DNA of 26,103 nucleotides from Pseudomonadota bacterium (GTDB lineage: Bacteria; Pseudomonadota; Gammaproteobacteria; Xanthomonadales; Xanthomonadaceae). The stretch covers positions 1-26,103 of the forward strand of contig JAEWOJ010000177.1 of the NCBI GenBank assembly GCA_023399815.1, in the 5' to 3' direction. A program made the translations under genes and the position numbers. The notes beneath the pieces were generated by a model. The model was not told the DNA's origin, made no database searches, and worked only from the letters and a program-made list of their open reading frames with translations. Positions 14,221 to 21,330 of this stretch are shown here, piece after piece. Every line of letters begins with the position of its first letter. Within the stretch, counting starts at the first letter, position 1.

Positions 14221-16665
14221 TCAGCGCGGGCGCAGGACGAGGGTGTGCTCGGTGGCGTCGGGCAGGAACGGCGTGGGCCGCCCCTGCGCCCAGTCGTCGT
14301 GGCCGGCGCCCCAGAACGGCGACAGCGGATGCCCGCTCTGGCCGCCGGGCATGTGCACGATGCCGTCGGCTTCGTGGCCGGGCGAGACCACCATGCGCTC
14401 GGAAGCGCCGAAGGACGGGCCCTGCACGCGCGGCATGTTGCCGTCGCCGGGCAGCGCCTGCGCCGGCATGCACAGCCAGCGCTTGAACGCTTCCGGCAAT
14501 GCGCGCGAGACCGGATGGCAGATGGCCGCGGTGTTGCGTTCGCCCCAGGTGCGTGCGGCGAGGTCGGTGCCCTGTGCGGCGAGGTCGGCTTCCAGCTGCC
14601 GCGCGCTGTGCGCGAGCAGTTCGTCCCAGCTCGTGAACGGTGGCGGCAGCAGGTTCGAGGGGCGCCGTTCCAGCATCGGCCAGGCCACGCCTTCCAGCTG
14701 CGGCAGGCGCGGCGCGACGTAGGCGTCGCCGAGCCGTTGCCGCGCGGGCGCGAGCAGGCCGGCTTCCAGTGTGTCCAGGGTGATGCCGCGGAAACCGCGG
14801 GCGATGCGGTAGCTGGTCGAATCGACCGCGGCACGGCCGTCCCACCGGCGGCTGGCGGCTTCCAGCCGCCGCAGCGCCGGATCGTCGCTGTGCTCGACGG
14901 TGGCGCGCAGCAGCTTCCACCAGCGTTCCATCAGCACGGCGCGGTCGTCGAGCTGGAGGGCGAGCAGGTCGCGCTCGTCGAAGCGCTCGCGCGCGAACAG
15001 GCCGTCGCGGATCTGTCCGGCGCGCGCGCCGAAGTCGTAGCCGCCGTCGCCGGCTTCCGCCAGCGCGGCGCCGTCGAGCACCCGGGCGTTGGCGGTCCAC
15101 AGGCGGTGCTCGGGCGGATCGACCAGCGACGGCGCCCGGTCCGTGCGCAGCGGCCAGGGGCGGCAGGATGCGTCGAAGGCGGCCGCGGCCGGCGCTGGCG
15201 CATCGGGCGTGTTGGCGATGCCATCCGCCGCGCAGGCGCCGCGGCGGTCGGGACGCGCGCCGATCAGCCGCCAGGCGATGCGGCCCCGGCTGTCGGCGAG
15301 CAGCAGGTTCTGCGCCGGGATGCCGGAACGGTCGGCTACCGCCAGCGCGGCGTCGAGGTCGGACGCGCGCGCCATGTCGGCGAAGTCCAGCCGTACCGCG
15401 CCCGGCAGCTGCGCGACCCAGCGCAGCGCGAGCAGGCTGCCGTCGGCGTTTTCGTGCAGCACCGGGCCCCAGTCGCTTTCGCGCACGACCAGGGTTTCGG
15501 CCTGGGCGCCGGCCACGGCGATGGTTTCCCGGTAGCTGCGCAGCGGGGCGCCGGCAGGCAGCCGGGCGAAATCGGCGGTGTCGATGTAGCTGTTGGTGAA
15601 GCCCCAGGCCACGTGGGTGTTGCTGCCGACGATGACCGCCGGCAGTCCCGGCAGGCTGAAACCGGCCACGTCGACCTTGCCGCCCGGCGCGGCCGGATCG
15701 GGATGGCGCAGGCGCACGCGGAACCAGATGTTGGGCGCGCGCAGGGCCAGGTGCATGTCGTCGGCGAGGATCGCGCGGCCATCGGCGGTGAGCGCGCCGG
15801 CGACGGCGAAGTTGTTGCTGCCCGGTGAGGAATCGGCCGCCACCGGCGGCCAGCCGATGCCTCTCTCCCGTTCGGGAGAGAGCGGGACCCTCCGCAGAGC
15901 GGAGGGTGGAGTGAGGGCTGCCGAGTCGGCGGTGTCGCCCGTCCGGTTTCCCAGCGTGCGCAGGTCCAGCGCCACGGCATCGGGCAGGCGCGCATCGCCG
16001 CGCGCGGTGCCGGACAGGGGTGCATCCCAGCTGCTGCCATCATGTGCGATCAGCGCGTACAGCGCGGGCGGCACCACCTCGCGGATGCGGGCCAGGGCCA
16101 GTTCGCGCTCGTTGCCCGGGTCCTGCAGGTCGGCATACATTGCCAGCCCGGTCAGCACCGAGTCGTCCAGGCTCCATGGCCGCGGCTGCTGGCGCAGCAG
16201 CAGGTAGGGCCAGGGCCGCACCGGCAGCGCCGCCAGCCCGGCGTTGACGCCGTCGCGGTAGGCTTCGAGCACCGCGCGCTTGTCGCCCATGGCGGCGGCG
16301 AGGTCGTCGTGCACGCGGGCGCGCAGGCGGTGGACGCGCATCCGCCGGTCCAGCGGCAGGGCGCCGGCACCGAACAGTTCGGACAGCTCGCCCGCGGCTG
16401 AACGCCGCATCAGGTCCATCTCGAAGAAGCGTTCCTGCGCATGCACGTAGCCCAGCGCGCGGGCCATGTCGCGCTCGTCGGCCGCGTCCACCGTCACCAC
16501 GCCATGGCCGTCGCGCTGCACATGGACGGGCGCGCGCAGTCCCGGCAGGGCGAGTTCGCCGTCCAGCTCCGGCAGGCTGCCGCGCAGCAGCAGCCAGGCG
16601 ACGCCCAGCGCGAGCATCGAAAGTCCCAGCACCATCCCCAGCGAACGCAGCAGCCAGCGCAGCAT
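14221..16665 (-). CDS. Penicillin acylase family (Ntn-hydrolase) protein
   Basis: An 814-residue S45-family enzyme with an N-terminal hydrophobic segment (about residues 8-27) for export or membrane anchoring. The alpha-chain start has GVVTVDAADERDMARALGYVHAQERFF. The beta-chain begins at the autocatalytic nucleophile Ser283 in PGSNNFAVAG, followed by ILADDMHLALRAPNIWF and VIVGSNTHVAWGFTNSY. Family members are processed to a heterodimer by removal of a linker before that serine and hydrolyse N-acyl amide bonds, as in penicillin G, cephalosporins and acyl-homoserine lactones. The actual substrate cannot be read from sequence. Residues about 250-268, inside the likely linker, are encoded by an inserted palindromic repeat. 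The ATG at 16665-16663 follows a GGGGAAG site. The gene is convergent with the RidA-like gene and divergent from the ferritin gene. Confidence 0.9.
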   Translation of the reverse strand: MLRWLLRSLGMVLGLSMLALGVAWLLLRGSLPELDGELALPGLRAPVHVQRDGHGVVTVDAADERDMARALGYVHAQERFFEMDLMRRSAAGELSELFGAGALPLDRRMRVHRLRARVHDDLAAAMGDKRAVLEAYRDGVNAGLAALPVRPWPYLLLRQQPRPWSLDDSVLTGLAMYADLQDPGNERELALARIREVVPPALYALIAHDGSSWDAPLSGTARGDARLPDAVALDLRTLGNRTGDTADSAALTPPSALRRVPLSPERERGIGWPPVAADSSPGSNNFAVAGALTADGRAILADDMHLALRAPNIWFRVRLRHPDPAAPGGKVDVAGFSLPGLPAVIVGSNTHVAWGFTNSYIDTADFARLPAGAPLRSYRETIAVAGAQAETLVVRESDWGPVLHENADGSLLALRWVAQLPGAVRLDFADMARASDLDAALAVADRSGIPAQNLLLADSRGRIAWRLIGARPDRRGACAADGIANTPDAPAPAAAAFDASCRPWPLRTDRAPSLVDPPEHRLWTANARVLDGAALAEAGDGGYDFGARAGQIRDGLFARERFDERDLLALQLDDRAVLMERWWKLLRATVEHSDDPALRRLEAASRRWDGRAAVDSTSYRIARGFRGITLDTLEAGLLAPARQRLGDAYVAPRLPQLEGVAWPMLERRPSNLLPPPFTSWDELLAHSARQLEADLAAQGTDLAARTWGERNTAAICHPVSRALPEAFKRWLCMPAQALPGDGNMPRVQGPSFGASERMVVSPGHEADGIVHMPGGQSGHPLSPFWGAGHDDWAQGRPTPFLPDATEHTLVLRPR
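15861..15915. repeat. Palindromic repeat element inserted in frame within the acylase gene
   Basis: Two adjacent hairpins: CTCTCTCCCG at 15861-15870 pairs with 15873-15882 (10 perfect pairs, two-base loop), and ACCCTCCGC at 15887-15895 pairs with 15899-15907 (9 pairs, AGA loop). Next to them is GAGTGAGGG. The GGGAGAG and CCCTCAC cores recur in the intergenic element at 18165-18312. The reading frame of the acylase stays open through it, adding residues that read LTPPSALRRVPLSPERERG on the coding strand. Confidence 0.7.
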
Positions 16666-16732
16666 GCAATCTTCCCCGTTCAGGAACCCGGGCGATTGTA
16701 GGGGAGGACGATGACGGATGGAGAGCGCAACT

Positions 16733-16751
16733 GAAACTGATTCCGATTAGA
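16733..16751 (+). promoter_or_regulatory. AT-rich Fur-box-like stretch upstream of the ferritin gene
   Basis: GAAACTGATTCCGATTAGA matches 11 of 19 positions of the classic 19-base Fur box and is an AT-rich island in GC-rich DNA, 58 bases before the bacterioferritin start. Iron storage genes are often linked to Fur, but 11 of 19 is borderline and the stretch has no clean internal dyad. It may simply be part of the promoter. Confidence 0.2.
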
Positions 16752-16809
16752 TCATCGCCGCGGCGGATCGGGCATCCTGTGCGCCATCACGAACCATCAG
16801 GAGCACCCC

Positions 16810-17298
16810 ATGCAGGGCCAGCCCGAAGTCATCGAATACCTGAAGGAACTGCTGCGCGGCGAACTGGCCGCGCGCGACCAGTACTTCATCCATTCCCGCC
16901 GTTACGAGGACCAGGGCCTGCATGCGCTGTACGAGCGCATCGGCCACGAGATGGAGGAGGAGACCCAGCACGCCGACGCGCTGCTGCGGCGCATCCTGTT
17001 CCTCGGCGGCGACCCGGACATGCGCCCGCACGGCTTCGAGCCGGGCAGGACCGTGGTGGAGATGCTGGAGAAGGACCTGCAGACCGAGTACCAGGTGCGC
17101 GCCAACCTCGCCGCCGGGGTCAGGCTGTGCGAAACGCACGGCGACTACGTCAGCCGCGACATCCTGATCGCGCAGCTGCGCGATACCGAGGAAGACCATG
17201 CCTGGTGGCTGGAACAGCAGCTGGGCCTGATCAAGCGCATCGGCCTGGAGCTGTACCAGACCAGCAAGATCGACGCGAAGGGCAACGCCGCGCACTGA
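16810..17298 (+). CDS. bfr: Bacterioferritin-family iron storage protein, FtnA/BfrA-like (no heme Met)
   Basis: A 162-residue four-helix ferritin that would oxidise Fe(II) and store iron in a 24-mer shell in the cytosol. Ferroxidase ligands are in place: E18 (LRGELAARDQ), E51 and H54 (MEEETQHAD), with further carboxylates in the C-terminal helix pair (TEYQVRANL; LRDTEEDHAWWLEQQ). The residue that binds heme in classic bacterioferritin, Met52, is Thr here (E51-T52-Q53-H54). The EMEEETQHADALLRRIL block is the type seen in Pseudomonas aeruginosa FtnA, formerly BfrA, which lacks heme. AGGAG at 16799-16803 supports the start. The gene diverges from the acylase and ends before a strong terminator shared with the opposing methyltransferase gene. 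Confidence 0.93.
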   Translation: MQGQPEVIEYLKELLRGELAARDQYFIHSRRYEDQGLHALYERIGHEMEEETQHADALLRRILFLGGDPDMRPHGFEPGRTVVEMLEKDLQTEYQVRANLAAGVRLCETHGDYVSRDILIAQLRDTEEDHAWWLEQQLGLIKRIGLELYQTSKIDAKGNAAH

Positions 17299-17350
17299 GC
17301 AAGGCTTCGTCGCCAGCCAGCCTCCGCGCCAGCCAGCCGACACCTGCCGT

Positions 17351-17388
17351 AAACGACGAAGGCCGGGAATCCCCGGCCTTCGTCGTTT
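17351..17388. terminator. Strong bidirectional hairpin terminator between bfr and tpm
   Basis: A 17-base perfect inverted repeat (17351-17367 and 17372-17388, loop AATC) flanked by AAA on one side and TTT on the other. It lies between two convergent genes and can end transcripts from either side. Confidence 0.85.
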
Positions 17389-17417
17389 CTCCCCCGCATG
17401 TGCATGTAGGAGCAACT

Positions 17418-17483
17418 GTAGGAGCGACGCCAGTCGCGATGGGGCTCTACCGGGAGCCCGGTCGCGACTGGCGTCGCTCCTGC
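17418..17483. repeat. REP-like inverted repeat, copy 2 (covariant arms)
   Basis: Arms 17420-17439 and 17462-17481 are perfectly complementary over 20 bases, and flanking bases extend the pairing by a further G-T and a G-C. The inner hairpin is GGGCTC (17442-17447) with GAGCCC (17454-17459). Compared with copies 1 and 3, the middle of each arm reads CGCCAGTCG instead of CGTGAGTCG, with the matching change on the other arm. A partial extra head copy (TGTAGGAGCAAC) lies just upstream at 17405-17416. Confidence 0.85.
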
Positions 17484-17487
17484 GGGT

Positions 17488-18144
17488 TCACGGGCGGCGC
17501 AGGCGGTACACGGCGGTCGACAGCGCGCTCACGCCTTCGGCGCGGAAGCGCGGTTCCTGGGCGAGGATGTCGCGCCGTTCCCGGAGTTCCAGCTGCCAGC
17601 CTGCGGCGAACAACGTCTCCATTTCCGCCTGCTCCACCGAGAACGGCGGGCCGGCCTTTTCCGCCTGCGGGTATTCGAGGGTGATCACCAGGCCACGGCA
17701 TCCGGCCGGCAGCCGCGCGTACACGGTGTCGCGGTAGCGCTGGCGCAGTTCCGGCGGCAGGGCGACCAGGGCGGCGCGGTCGTAGACGCCGGCGATGCCG
17801 GCCAGCACGGCGTCATCGAGGGCGAAGGCGTCGCCGCGGATGATCTCGATCGGCCCGGCGCTGTAGTGCTCGCCCAGAGGACTGCTGCGGCGCTCGGGCT
17901 GCAGCCCGGCCTCGGCGAAGAACTGCTCCACCGCCAGCGGCGACAGCTCGACGCCGAGCACGCGATGGCCCTGCGCGGCCAGCCAGTGCATGTCCAGGCT
18001 CTTGCCGCACAACGGCACCAGCACCCGGCTGCCGGGCGCCAGCTGCAACGCGGGCCAGTGCTTCTGCAGCAGCGGCAGCACCTGGCCGTTGTGGAAGCCG
18101 ATCTGTCCTTGTTGCCAGCGTTGCAGCCAGAAGTCGGGTTGCAT
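17488..18144 (-). CDS. tpm: Thiopurine S-methyltransferase
   Basis: A 218-residue class I SAM-dependent methyltransferase of the bacterial TPMT family, which has almost exactly this length. It begins MQPDFWLQRWQQGQIGFH; the SAM-binding region is VLVPLCGKSLDMHWLAAQGHRVLGVELS, followed by GDAFALDD, VYDRAALVALPPELR and the C-terminal PFSV motif. Bacterial members methylate thiols and can methylate selenium or tellurium compounds, sometimes raising resistance to selenite or tellurite; the physiological substrate here is unknown. The ATG at 18144-18142 is preceded by an AAGG-like site. It converges with the ferritin gene across a terminator and a repeat, and its upstream region is occupied by another repeat. 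Confidence 0.94.
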   Translation of the reverse strand: MQPDFWLQRWQQGQIGFHNGQVLPLLQKHWPALQLAPGSRVLVPLCGKSLDMHWLAAQGHRVLGVELSPLAVEQFFAEAGLQPERRSSPLGEHYSAGPIEIIRGDAFALDDAVLAGIAGVYDRAALVALPPELRQRYRDTVYARLPAGCRGLVITLEYPQAEKAGPPFSVEQAEMETLFAAGWQLELRERRDILAQEPRFRAEGVSALSTAVYRLRRP

Positions 18145-18164
18145 GAGCGTGCCTTGGTTGGGTG

Positions 18165-18312
18165 TTCCCTTCCCCCGCTGGGAGAAGGTGGCGCGAAGCG
18201 CCGGATGAGGGGCGGGTGAAGTGGGGTATTGCCCTCACCCCAGCCCCCGCTTCGCGCCCCGGCCCACGCCAGCGGCGCGCGTGCGGTGGAGCCCCGGAGG
18301 GAGAGGGGCTTT
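18165..18312. repeat. Composite dispersed repeat between tpm and parC
   Basis: 18165-18210 carries an imperfect CCTTCCCCC/GGGAGAAGG hairpin followed by TGGCGCGAAGCGCCGGATGAGG, a form I recognise as a frequent intergenic sequence in xanthomonads. 18231-18312 carries CCCTCACCCCAGCCCC through to GGAGGGAGAGGGGCTTTC in inverted orientation relative to the first block. The blocks face each other across GGGTGAAGTGGGGTATTG. It occupies most of the gap between the two minus-strand genes, and I see no gene in it. Confidence 0.65.
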
Positions 18313-18327
18313 CACAGTTGGCTTGCG

Positions 18328-18363
18328 TTACTGGACGTCCAGGCCTTCCACCTTCTGCCGCGC
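18328..18363 (-). pseudogene. Relic of a second parC 3' end
   Basis: On the minus strand the sequence reads LARQKVEGLDVQ and then TAA, nearly the same as the end of the intact ParC (RGWQKVEGLDVQ, TAG) 94 bases upstream on that strand. Over 32 bases there are five differences, and all five fall at third codon positions without changing the amino acid or the stop. 94 is not a multiple of three, so the relic is out of frame with parC. Sequence further upstream in the relic is no longer clearly alignable. It appears to be a leftover tail rather than a functional gene. Confidence 0.75.
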
Positions 18364-18421
18364 CAGGCATGCAGGTGGCGACGGCAGTGCCGAACGCGCC
18401 GCCGCGCGCCCGTCAGGTGAA

Positions 18422-20665
18422 CTATTGGACATCGAGGCCTTCCACTTTCTGCCAACCGCGCGGCAACAGATGCCCGCGGCTGGCGCGCGCGCCCACATAG
18501 GCGTCCAGTTCCTTGAACGACAGGTTCATCGTGCGCTGGCCGCTGCGGACCTGCAGGGTGGCGCCCGGCGATACCGCGACCACCGCGACCACGCGCTCGG
18601 TGGCGAGCTTGGCCTTGGGGATCTCGATGATCTTGTTGCCTTTGCCCTTGTCCAGCTCGGGCAGCTCGCTGGCCGGGATGGCGAGCATGTTGCCGGCGCT
18701 GGTCACCGCCACGATGCGGTCGGCCTGCGGATTGGCGACCACCATCGGCTGCAGCACCGCCGCGCCGGGCGAGAGGTTGAGCATCGCCTTGCCGGCCTTG
18801 TTGCGGCCGGTGAGGTTCTCGAAGCGGGTGACGAAGCCGTAGCCGTGCGAGGACGCCAGCACGAAGCGGGTGTCGTTGTCGCCGCTGGCCAGGGTGACGA
18901 AGCTGCTGCCGGCGGCCGGCGAGAAGCGGCCGGTCAGCGGCTCGCCGTTGCCGCGCGCCGAGGGCAGGGTATGCGCCGGCGTCGAGTAGGCGCGGCCCTC
19001 GGTGTCGAGGAAGGCCACCTGCTGCGTGCTGCGCCCGCGCACCGCCGCCAGCAGGCCGTCGCCCTCGCGGTAGGACAGCCCGCCGGCATCGACGTCGTGG
19101 CCCTTGGCCGCGCGCACCCAGCCCTTTTCCGACAGCACCACGGTGACCGGCTCGCTGGCGACCAGCTCGGTCTCGTCGATGGCCTGGGCGGCGTCGCGCT
19201 GCACCAGCGGCGAGCGGCGCTCGTCGCCGAACTTCTTCGCGTCGGCAAGCAGCTCGTCCTTGACCAGCTTCTTCAGCTTCGCGGCGCTGCCGAGGATGGA
19301 CAGGATCTTCTCGCGCTCGGCGGCCAGCTCGTCCTGCTCGCCGCGGATCTTCATTTCCTCCAGCCGCGCCAGCTGCTTCAGCCGGGTGTCGAGGATGTAG
19401 TCGGCCTGGTCCTCGGACAGGCCGAAGCGCGCGATCAGCGCCGCCTTCGGTTCGTCCTCGGTGCGGATGATGCGGATCACCTCGTCCAGGTTGAGGAAGG
19501 CGACCAGCAGGCCTTCCAGCAGGTGCAGGCGGCGCTCGACCTTCTGCAGGCGGTGGTTGAGGCGGCGGGTGACGGTGTCCTGGCGGAAGCGCAGCCACTC
19601 GCCGAGCAGCTGCCGGAGGTTCTTGACCTGCGGGCGGCCGTCCAGGCCGATGACGTTGAGGTTGACCCGGTAGCTCTTCTCCAGGTCGGTGGTGGCGAAC
19701 AGGTGGCCCATCAGCTGCTCGGCATCGACGCGGTTCGAGCGTGGGATCAGCACCACCCGCACCGGGTTGGCGTGGTCGGACTCGTCGCGGATGTCTTCCA
19801 GCCACGGCAGCTTCTTGGCGCGCATCTGCTGGGCGATCTGCTCGATCACCTTGGACGGCGACACCTGGTGCGGCAGCGCGGTGACGACGATGTTGCTGCC
19901 CTCGCGGGCGAAGGTGGCGCGGGCGCGCACGCTGCCGTTGCCGGTCTCGTAGATGGCGCGCAGGTCGGCGGCGGGGGTGATGATCTCGGCGGTGGTCGGA
20001 TAGTCCGGGCCCTTCACGTGTTCGCACAGGTCGGCGACGGTCGCGTCTGGGTCGTCGATCAGCCGCACCAGCGCGCTGACGATCTCGTTGAGGTTGTGCG
20101 GCGGCACGTCGGTGGCCATGCCGACGGCGATGCCGGTGGTGCCGTTGAGCAGCAGGTGCGGCAGCCGCGCCGGCAGCCAGCTCGGTTCCTCCAGGGTGCC
20201 GTCGAAGTTGGGCGACCAGTCGGTGGTGCCCTGGCCCAGCTCGCCGAGCAGCACTTCGGCGATCGGGGTCAGCTTGGATTCGGTGTAGCGCATGGCCGCG
20301 AACGACTTGGGATCGTCGCTGGAGCCGAAGTTGCCCTGGCCGTCGATCAGCGGATAACGGTAGGAGAACGGCTGCGCCATCAGCACCAGTGCTTCGTAGC
20401 AGGCCGAATCGCCATGCGGGTGGTATTTGCCGATCACGTCGCCGACGGTGCGCGCGGACTTCTTCGGCTTGGCCGCGGCGTTGAGCCCCAGCTCGCTCAT
20501 CGAATAGATGATACGGCGCTGCACCGGCTTCAGGCCGTCGCCGAGGAAGGGCAGGGCGCGGTCGAGCACCACGTACATGGAGTAGTCGAGGTAGGCGCGC
20601 TCGGCGTATTCGCGCAGCGGCTGCTGCTCGAAACCGTGGAAGGCGGGGCGTACAAGATCGGTCAT
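18422..20665 (-). CDS. parC: DNA topoisomerase IV subunit A
   Basis: ParC, with ParE, decatenates daughter chromosomes. The 747-residue protein has the usual length and layout: an N-terminal winged-helix/breakage-reunion domain with catalytic Tyr127 in FAAMRYTESKL, a coiled-coil tower, and a C-terminal beta-propeller that wraps DNA. The quinolone-resistance region reads GKYHPHGDSACYEALVLMAQPF, with Ser87 and Glu91 (E. coli S80 and E84) in the wild-type state, so no classic fluoroquinolone-resistance change is visible. The ATG is at 20665-20663 with only a weak AGGTAA upstream. The stop TAG at 18424-18422 is followed by a relic copy of the same tail. It is divergent from the marR efflux operon. 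Confidence 0.97.
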   Translation of the reverse strand: MTDLVRPAFHGFEQQPLREYAERAYLDYSMYVVLDRALPFLGDGLKPVQRRIIYSMSELGLNAAAKPKKSARTVGDVIGKYHPHGDSACYEALVLMAQPFSYRYPLIDGQGNFGSSDDPKSFAAMRYTESKLTPIAEVLLGELGQGTTDWSPNFDGTLEEPSWLPARLPHLLLNGTTGIAVGMATDVPPHNLNEIVSALVRLIDDPDATVADLCEHVKGPDYPTTAEIITPAADLRAIYETGNGSVRARATFAREGSNIVVTALPHQVSPSKVIEQIAQQMRAKKLPWLEDIRDESDHANPVRVVLIPRSNRVDAEQLMGHLFATTDLEKSYRVNLNVIGLDGRPQVKNLRQLLGEWLRFRQDTVTRRLNHRLQKVERRLHLLEGLLVAFLNLDEVIRIIRTEDEPKAALIARFGLSEDQADYILDTRLKQLARLEEMKIRGEQDELAAEREKILSILGSAAKLKKLVKDELLADAKKFGDERRSPLVQRDAAQAIDETELVASEPVTVVLSEKGWVRAAKGHDVDAGGLSYREGDGLLAAVRGRSTQQVAFLDTEGRAYSTPAHTLPSARGNGEPLTGRFSPAAGSSFVTLASGDNDTRFVLASSHGYGFVTRFENLTGRNKAGKAMLNLSPGAAVLQPMVVANPQADRIVAVTSAGNMLAIPASELPELDKGKGNKIIEIPKAKLATERVVAVVAVSPGATLQVRSGQRTMNLSFKELDAYVGARASRGHLLPRGWQKVEGLDVQ

Positions 20666-20710
20666 GCGGAGCTGTTACCTGTGGCTGGGACGACGACGGC
20701 GGTCGCTACG

Positions 20711-20738
20711 GCGAGCCGGTGATTGCGAGCCGGTGATT
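20711..20738. repeat. Short perfect tandem duplication upstream of parC
   Basis: GCGAGCCGGTGATT occurs twice in direct succession (20711-20724 and 20725-20738), 46 bases before the parC start on the minus strand. It is probably a slippage duplication in the parC promoter/leader region; no function is evident. Confidence 0.8.
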
Positions 20739-20839
20739 ATCCGCATGCGGCCGGGGATGCCAAGCCGCGCCCGGACTTCCGCGGTCGGGAGGGGGTGGCA
20801 TTGATCCATTGGTGCAACACAGCATTTTGTGCCTGGTGA

Positions 20840-20861
20840 AATATTTCCATTGAGAAATATT
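20840..20861. promoter_or_regulatory. Putative MarR operator
   Basis: AATATTTC (20840-20847) and GAAATATT (20854-20861) form a perfect 8-base inverted repeat around a six-base spacer, in an AT-rich island between parC and marR. A second short palindrome, ATTCC-TTGA-GGAAT, overlaps its end (20859-20872). MarR-family regulators typically bind AT-rich dyads of this size next to their own gene, so this is the natural site for autorepression of the efflux operon. Confidence 0.55.
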
Positions 20862-20886
20862 CCTTGAGGAATGAAAATGCGCGCCC

Positions 20887-21330
20887 ATGATCTGCGCCTC
20901 CACCAATCCCCCCAGCTTCGGCCTGCTGCTGCGGCAGGTGCGCGACAACCTCGCGCGCCAGCTCGAGCTGTCGATGGCCGAGGAAAACCTCGGCCTCGGC
21001 TTCACCCATTTCGTCGGCCTGAAGACGCTGGCGCACATGGCGCCCTGCACCGCCAACGAACTGGCCCAGGCGCTGGACCAGGTGCCCAGCGCGGTGACCC
21101 GCCTGCTGGACAAGTTCGAGGCCCTGGGCTGCGTGCGCCGCGAGCCGCACGCGCAGGACCGTCGCGCCCTGCAGATCGTGCTGACCGACGAGGGCCGCGC
21201 GCTGCATGCGCGGCTCAAGCAGCGCGGCGACGCGGTCATGGATTACGCCATGCGCGACCTGAGCCCCGACGAGCGCGCGCTGCTGCTGTCCCTTCTCATC
21301 CGGATCCGCGACTCCCTGACGCCCCCATGA
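20887..21330 (+). CDS. MarR family transcriptional regulator of the efflux operon
   Basis: A 147-residue winged-helix regulator. The MarR pattern is clear: a helical N terminus (GLLLRQVRDNLARQLEL), THFVGLKTLAHMAPCTANELAQAL, recognition helix VPSAVTRLLDKFEALGCVRRE, wing EPHAQDRRALQIVLTDEGRAL, and a C-terminal dimerisation helix. Such proteins usually repress adjacent drug-efflux genes and release DNA on binding phenolic or lipophilic compounds. An AT-rich palindrome lies 26-47 bases upstream. The start at 20887 is the only ATG in frame after an in-frame stop at 20872, but the GAGGA at 20866-20870 is 16 bases away, unusually far, so initiation may be weak. The stop overlaps the start of the next gene as ATGA. 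Confidence 0.9.
   Translation: MICASTNPPSFGLLLRQVRDNLARQLELSMAEENLGLGFTHFVGLKTLAHMAPCTANELAQALDQVPSAVTRLLDKFEALGCVRREPHAQDRRALQIVLTDEGRALHARLKQRGDAVMDYAMRDLSPDERALLLSLLIRIRDSLTPP

Noticed and set aside
14202..14223. A GC-rich hairpin between the RidA-like gene and the acylase as a terminator
   Set aside because: The 19-base gap allows a GCCCGC/GCGGGC stem, but it has no T run on either strand and overlaps the acylase stop, so support is too weak.
17488..18144. Calling the thiopurine methyltransferase a tellurite resistance gene
   Set aside because: Family members can methylate Se and Te compounds, but nothing in the sequence or neighbourhood shows that role here.
18422..20665. Quinolone-resistance changes in ParC
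   Set aside because: The residues equivalent to E. coli S80 and E84 are Ser87 and Glu91, the susceptible state.
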